A stretch of DNA of 64,000 nt from Ananas comosus (Eukaryota; Streptophyta; Magnoliopsida; Poales; Bromeliaceae), in assembly GCF_001540865.1 (NCBI RefSeq), contig NC_033631.1:3086924-3150923 (forward strand), in the 5' to 3' direction. Both the position numbers and the translations under genes were made by a program. The number at the start of each line of letters is the position of its first letter. The stretch's first letter is position 1. This document shows positions 59,626 through 64,000 of the stretch, piece after piece. A model generated the notes under the pieces. The model did not search any database, was not told the origin of the DNA, and saw only the letters and a program-made list of their open reading frames with translations.

Positions 59626-59799
59626 CAACTCATATATCTCAGCCCAATAGCTTTTGATGATCATCAGTACTAAACGGGTCTGCTTCTGATTTTGAGGCAT
59701 TTATAATAGGGCTAATGCAGTGTGGTGCAATGGGTGCATGCAGTAATTTTTCTGCAGTAGAGAGAAAGATCTACCTGACCTGACTTGTATGCCTTGTAA
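59626..59799. other. Spacer between element C and the copia element
   Basis: Nothing recognisable. Because C is inserted here, this is probably the host sequence or repeat into which both elements went. Confidence 0.4.
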
Positions 59800-60084
59800 T
59801 GAAGATTCTCATCAAAAAGGAAATGCCCATGATCAAGAGACGAATTAAGAAGGTTGATCAAATCTCATGAAGGATCATTTGTGCTCAACCAAGATTGATT
59901 TCAACCACTCAAGAAAGGAAAATATGATTGTATTTTATTATTTCAAATTGTTTTCTTTTATGCATATCATACCATTTGTAACATCTTGTAACTTCTATAT
60001 ATTTTAATACAATAAGGAATACTCTCAACAAGGAGAGAAACCATTCAAATATTTTCTAAGTCTTCCTCTTCTTACTTTTCTTCA
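59800..60084 (+). repeat. Ty1/copia element G, 5' LTR
   Basis: It begins TGAAGATTCTC and ends TACTTTTCTTCA, with short inverted termini TGAAGA/TCTTCA. At 285 bp it is short, as in many copia elements. A TATA-like TATATATTTTAATAC lies at 59995-60009. The start is inferred from the inverted termini, because the 3' LTR lies outside the window. Confidence 0.7.
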
Positions 60085-60097
60085 TGGTATCAGAGCC
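60085..60097 (+). promoter_or_regulatory. Copia element primer-binding site
   Basis: TGGTATCAGAGCC directly follows the LTR end. It is the standard initiator-Met tRNA complement used by plant copia elements. Confidence 0.9.
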
Positions 60098-60104
60098 ATC
60101 GATC

Positions 60105-60863
60105 ATGGCAAATACTTCTACCTCTCCCTATCCCTATCCAGCTTCTATTAACCTTCTGAATTTTGTTTCTATCAAACTCAACCAATCAAATTACTTGCTA
60201 TGGCGAACTCAAATTTTTTCGCTAATCGAGAGTCAAGATGTGGTGGGCTTCATCAACGGCGAAACGCCACAACCAGCTCGTGAGATTGATTCAGATGATG
60301 GCAAAAGCCGAATCGTGAATCCAGATTTCACATCATGGGTTCGCACGGACCGGGTGGTGAAGGCATGGATCACAAGCACCTTACCAGAAGAGATGCTTGG
60401 TTTGGTGGTCGGGCTAGTGACTTCAGGCGAGGTATGGAGTACACTAGAGAATTCTTTTGCGCAAGATTCTCAAGCTCGGGAGTTCGAACTTCTGCAAAAG
60501 TTACGACTAATCAAAAAGGGCTCACACTCGTTAGCAGATTATCTTCGTCATTTCAAGTCTGTATGTGATGAGCTTAATGCCATTGGTAAGCCCGTTGATG
60601 ATAAAACAAAGGTATTCTCTTTACTCAATGGATTGGGCTCAAAGTATGAATCTTTTACTACTACAATGTTGAAACCACCTATCCCTGCTTTTATTGAAAT
60701 CATACCTTTATTGCAAAGTCATGAATTAAGAAATAAAAGTCATTATGATGATGTAAATCATTCAATGACCTTCTATGGCCACCAATCCACTAGCGTTGGA
60801 AAGAATTATCGAAAGAAACCTAATCCACTTAAACAAGGTGGACAACATTTTACTTCAGAATGA
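60105..60863 (+). CDS. gag: Copia element G gag
   Basis: ATG at 60105, a few bases after the primer site. The 252-codon frame ends in TGA at 60861-60863. It has the copia gag pattern: NYLLWRTQIFSLIES near residue 30, GFINGETPQPA, a central KAWITSTLPEEMLGLV and a DYLRHFKSVCDELNAIGKPV block. The zinc knuckle lies downstream, out of this frame, at about 60990-61040: CysXXCys, then GHDALHC, with one position turned into TAG. Gag and the rest of the polyprotein are normally one ORF in this group, so the early stop is a defect. The sequence recalls the Ale/Retrofit lineage, but this is tentative. Confidence 0.8.
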   Translation: MANTSTSPYPYPASINLLNFVSIKLNQSNYLLWRTQIFSLIESQDVVGFINGETPQPAREIDSDDGKSRIVNPDFTSWVRTDRVVKAWITSTLPEEMLGLVVGLVTSGEVWSTLENSFAQDSQAREFELLQKLRLIKKGSHSLADYLRHFKSVCDELNAIGKPVDDKTKVFSLLNGLGSKYESFTTTMLKPPIPAFIEIIPLLQSHELRNKSHYDDVNHSMTFYGHQSTSVGKNYRKKPNPLKQGGQHFTSE

Positions 60864-61084
60864 CGTGGCTTTCCTCAAGGTACAATGCAACAAAAACGAA
60901 CACAGGAGCGAGGTGGTCGAGGACAAGATGGTTATTTCCCACAAGCACAATCAAATCAATTCCAGAACAAAACAAATGACAATGTGGTGGATTGTTAGAT
61001 CTGCAAAAAACGTGGCCATGATGCACTTCATTGCTGGCATCGTTTTAATCATTCATAACAAGCAGAAGATATCCCAAAAGCACT

Positions 61085-61997
61085 TGCATCCATAAGCATT
61101 TCTGAAAGATTCAGATTGGATTCCAGACACTGGAGCAACAACCCATATGACAGGTGATGTTGGTAAGCTTCAGAATCTCACTCCTTACTACGGTTCTGAT
61201 TTTGTTATGGTGGGAAGCAGTCAAAGATTGAAAATATCACATGTGGGGAATTCTAATATCTCTACAAAATCTGGCTCTATATCTTTGCATAATGTATTAT
61301 TAGTCCCTGAAATGAAAAAGAGCTTATTATCTGTATCACAACTAACGTCGGAGTTTCCTCATGCTTCTTTGAATTTATTTCTAATGGCTTTCAGATAAAG
61401 GACAGGAGAACGGGAAAAGTGATGGCATCGGGGAATAGAAAGGGAGGACTATATTCGTTGAATAACAGCAAACAAGAGATTCAAGCCTACTTTTCAAATA
61501 GACAGCAAGTTGCACCCGAAGAAACTTGGCATCGACGGTTGGGACATCCGCAATCTAGTATTGTGCATCATCTTTATAATAATAATCTTATTAGAGTGAA
61601 TAAATGGAACAATATATCTTATATTTGCTCTAGTTGTCAAATGAGTAAATCTTCAAAACTCCCTTTCTCTAATTCTACTCAAGTCTCTCCTGAGCCGCTA
61701 TTTAAAATTCATTGTGATTTATGGGGACCGGCCCCTATACGCTCCGTACAAGGATTTAAATACTATGTCATTTTCGTTGACGATTTCTCTCGTTTTCTTT
61801 GGTATTATCCTTTGAAAAGAAAGTCTGAATTTTTTGACTGCTTCGTAAAATTTCAAAAGTTCGTCGAGAGGCAACTCGATAGAAAAATAAAAATCTTTCA
61901 ATCAGACGGTGGAGGTGAGTTTTCTAGCAAAAAATTTCGTGACTTTTTGGCCATGAATGGCATAAAACATCAAATGTCTTGTCCTGCCACGCCATAA
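61085..61997 (+). pseudogene. Copia element G protease and integrase N-terminal half
   Basis: The protease active site is DTGATTHMTGD at about 61125-61155, followed by HNVLLVPEMKKSLLSVSQL. A frameshift near 61355 moves coding to the frame beginning 61419 (GNRKGGLYSLNN). The pre-integrase and integrase follow: WHRRLGHPQSSIVHHL and CSSCQMSK complete the His/Cys zinc site. The core Asp is in HCDLWGPAP and a second in FQSDGGGEFSS. A TAA at 61995-61997 falls just before the NGVAERKRR motif with the catalytic Glu. Confidence 0.85.
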
Positions 61998-62956
61998 CAA
62001 AATGGCGTAGCGGAAAGGAAGCGTCGCAATATTGTGGAACTTGGTCTTGCTATGTTATTTGAGGCTTTTATGCCTCGGTGCTATTGGGTGGAAGCATTCT
62101 CAACGGCGGCATTTCTTATTAATCGGCTTCCCTCTTCTCGACTTGATATGAAGAGCCCATATCAAACTCTTTTTAATAAGAATCCTGACTATTTAAGTTT
62201 GCGGATTTTTGGATGCCGTTGTTTTCCATATTTGAGAGATTATGCAAAACATAAGTTCACTTCACGTTCTTTACCATGTGTGTTTTTGCAATACAGTGAT
62301 AAACACAAAGGTTATCGGTGTCTATATCCTCCTACAGGGCGGGTTTATATTTCTCGACATGTCGTTTTCTACGAACAATTGTTTCCTTTTTCAAATAGTT
62401 CTCATTTATTTGATATTCAACAGGATGAATGTGAGTTATCAACGTTTCATGACTGCTCAAATCAAACTAGTTTTATAGAATCAATTGGTGTAGCAGGTGG
62501 AAATCAAATTATATCTGTTGATATTGCGAATTCATCTAGCAACTCACAGCCAACATCTAATCCTAAAGCATCCCAAATATTTACAACGGCAAACGAACAG
62601 CATATTTTGGCAGAAACTCCATCATCTGCTGAACATAATTCTGAATCAAGAGAACTTGCTCATGAAGTTGCGGCTCCATCAAGTGGTGACATGACTCTTC
62701 CTGACGACATCTCACCCTCTCGAGTGATGACCGAATCTGATCAAAATATGACTGGTGAGCCTTCCACTATCTCTATTTCTGCTGAAAATGTTTCAAATAC
62801 TCATCATATGATTACACGATCAAAAGTAGGTATGATTAAACCTAATCCCAAGTATGCACTTTCGATCACACATCATACTCCTTTGGAGCCTAAGTCAATT
62901 CAATCGGCACTCAAGCATGACGGGTGGTGCTCGGCTATGCAAGAGGAAATGCTCTA
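61998..62956 (+). pseudogene. Copia element G integrase C-terminal half and linker to RT
   Basis: After one stop the same frame continues with NGVAERKRRNIVELGLAMLF, then FLINRLPSSRLDMKSPYQTL, FGCRCFPYLRDYAKHKF and VFYEQLFPF, the usual integrase C-terminal landmarks. A Ser/Thr-rich linker follows (62420-62800). The region NPKYALSITHH opens the RT domain. A deletion near 62949 shifts the frame and gives TAA at 62955-62957. Confidence 0.85.
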
Positions 62957-64000
62957 ATGAAAAATGATACTTGGGATCTTGTTCCTCGGGAATCTTTCAT
63001 GAATGTTGTCGAATGTCGATGGGTTTATAAAACTAAATTAAATGCTGATGGCAGTCTCGATCGTCTTAAAGCACGACTTGTTGCTAAGGGATAAAATCAA
63101 AAAGAAGGTATCGATTTCTCAGAAACTTTTAGCCCATTTATCAAACCAGGTAGTATTCGAACCGTACTTACCGTTGCTACAATTAAAGGATGGCCTATTC
63201 ACCAGTTAGATGTTAAAAATGCCTTTTTGCATGGTCATCTACATAAAACTGTCTATATGGCTCAACCTCCTAGTTTTATTGATCCAATTCATCCAACTCA
63301 TGTTTGTCGTTTGAAGAAGGCATTGTATGGACTCAAACAAGCTCCACGGGCTTGGTTCGATCGTTTTAGCACTTTTTTATTTGGTCTTGGGTTTTATTGC
63401 AGCACAGCTGATTCTTCCCTTTTTGTTTGCCATACTAACAAGGGAAAAATTATTTTATTACTTTATGTTGATGATATCATTTTAACCGGAGATAATCCAG
63501 ACCTTCTTGGTACATTTATTAATGATCTTGCTCGAGAATTCGCTATGAAAGATTTGGGACCACTTCACTACTTTCTTGGCATTGAAGTTCAAAATTTTCA
63601 AGGAGGACTCTTTCTTACACAAGGAAAGTATGCACGCGATTTATTGGTCCGGGCTCAAATGACTGCATGCAAACCTGTCTCCACTCCTATGGCTTTAAAA
63701 GCTAAGACTCTTTCTTTTAATGATCGTCCTTTTGCAGATCCTACTTTTTATAGAAGTCTTGTTGGAGGTTTACAATATCTGACGATGACTCGTCCAGATA
63801 TCTCTTTCTCTGTTAATGCAGCATGTCAACATATGTTGTCGCCGACAATGCAAGATTTTCAGAATGTCAAACGCATTCTTCGTTATATCAGTGGTACTAT
63901 TGATTTTGGAATTCGAATTTTATCTCAAAGTACTCTTGATTTATATGCCTTCTCCGATGCCGATTGGGCTGGCTGCCCTACTACTCGCCGATCTACCACC
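62957..64000 (+). pseudogene. Copia element G reverse transcriptase and RNase H start, runs off the window
   Basis: From 62957 one frame reaches the window end with a single TAA at 63092-63094. Landmarks are NDTWDLVPRE, CRWVYKTKLNADGSLDRLKA, IHQLDVKNAFLHGHLHKTVY, LKKALYGLKQAPRAWFDRF, the catalytic LLYVDDIILTGD near 63470 and LHYFLGIEV. RNase H begins at LYAFSDADWAGCP near 63940. It would copy element RNA to cDNA. The few disruptions across gag-pol suggest fairly recent inactivation compared with element C. Confidence 0.85.

Noticed and set aside
60085..60097. tRNA-like TGGTATCAGAGCC sequence
   Set aside because: It is a retrotransposon primer site. No cloverleaf flanks it. No tRNA gene was found by eye in the window.

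Overview
This window is nuclear DNA from a flowering plant: genes split by introns, a receptor-like kinase of the LRK10L/WAK type, a DUF868 gene, and dense nested LTR retrotransposons. The species cannot be read from the sequence. It is a draft scaffold: single N characters at 13566, 22217, 23857, 39427, 43165 and 56077 and a 25-N run at 29135-29159 mark contig joins, and several of these look like wrong or collapsed joins.

Left part (1-20.9 kb). An unrecognised possible terminal exon lies at 353-595. A TRIM element (about 2190-5775) is split by a 3.1 kb solo LTR (2502-5634, duplication CTAGT). A decayed kinase-exon copy (6160-7257, minus) is followed by a DUF868 gene beginning at 7828. That gene is split by a 2.5 kb solo LTR (8184-10722) and a 5.5 kb LTR insertion (10997-16549, duplication GCATG). 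The second insertion itself holds a foldback MITE (about 11233-11824) and an opposite-strand solo LTR of the same family (13368-14043, duplication GTAAG). A degraded Ty3/gypsy gag relic (about 16574-20919) carries a CACTA element (19450-19963, duplication TCA).

Middle (20.9-42.6 kb). A solo LTR (20920-42608) is split by a Tat-lineage Ty3/gypsy element (21874-41295, duplication GGGAG) with gag, protease, reverse transcriptase and an antisense plant-mobile-domain ORF near its 3' LTR. Interleaved with it, probably through scaffolding error, are contigs holding a long-LTR element with a non-coding interior (23619-35897), an inverted pol relic, a copia relic pierced by a second TRIM (36602-37149), and a Tourist-like element (37616-38911).

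Right part (42.6-64 kb). The best gene is a minus-strand LRK10L-type receptor kinase, four exons between 43719 and 46845, whose kinase C-lobe is cut by a 2-bp and a 1-bp indel. A second Tat-lineage element (47430-59620, duplication CACCC) follows. It is full of stops but has every domain in order and a long antisense ORF. The window ends inside a Ty1/copia element (from 59800) with LTR, primer site, gag, protease, integrase and RT, interrupted by a few stops and frameshifts.

The genes here do not form a pathway. The window records repeated insertion into a former gene-bearing segment with two kinase copies and one DUF868 gene. The insertion order can be read from the nesting and the target-site duplications.
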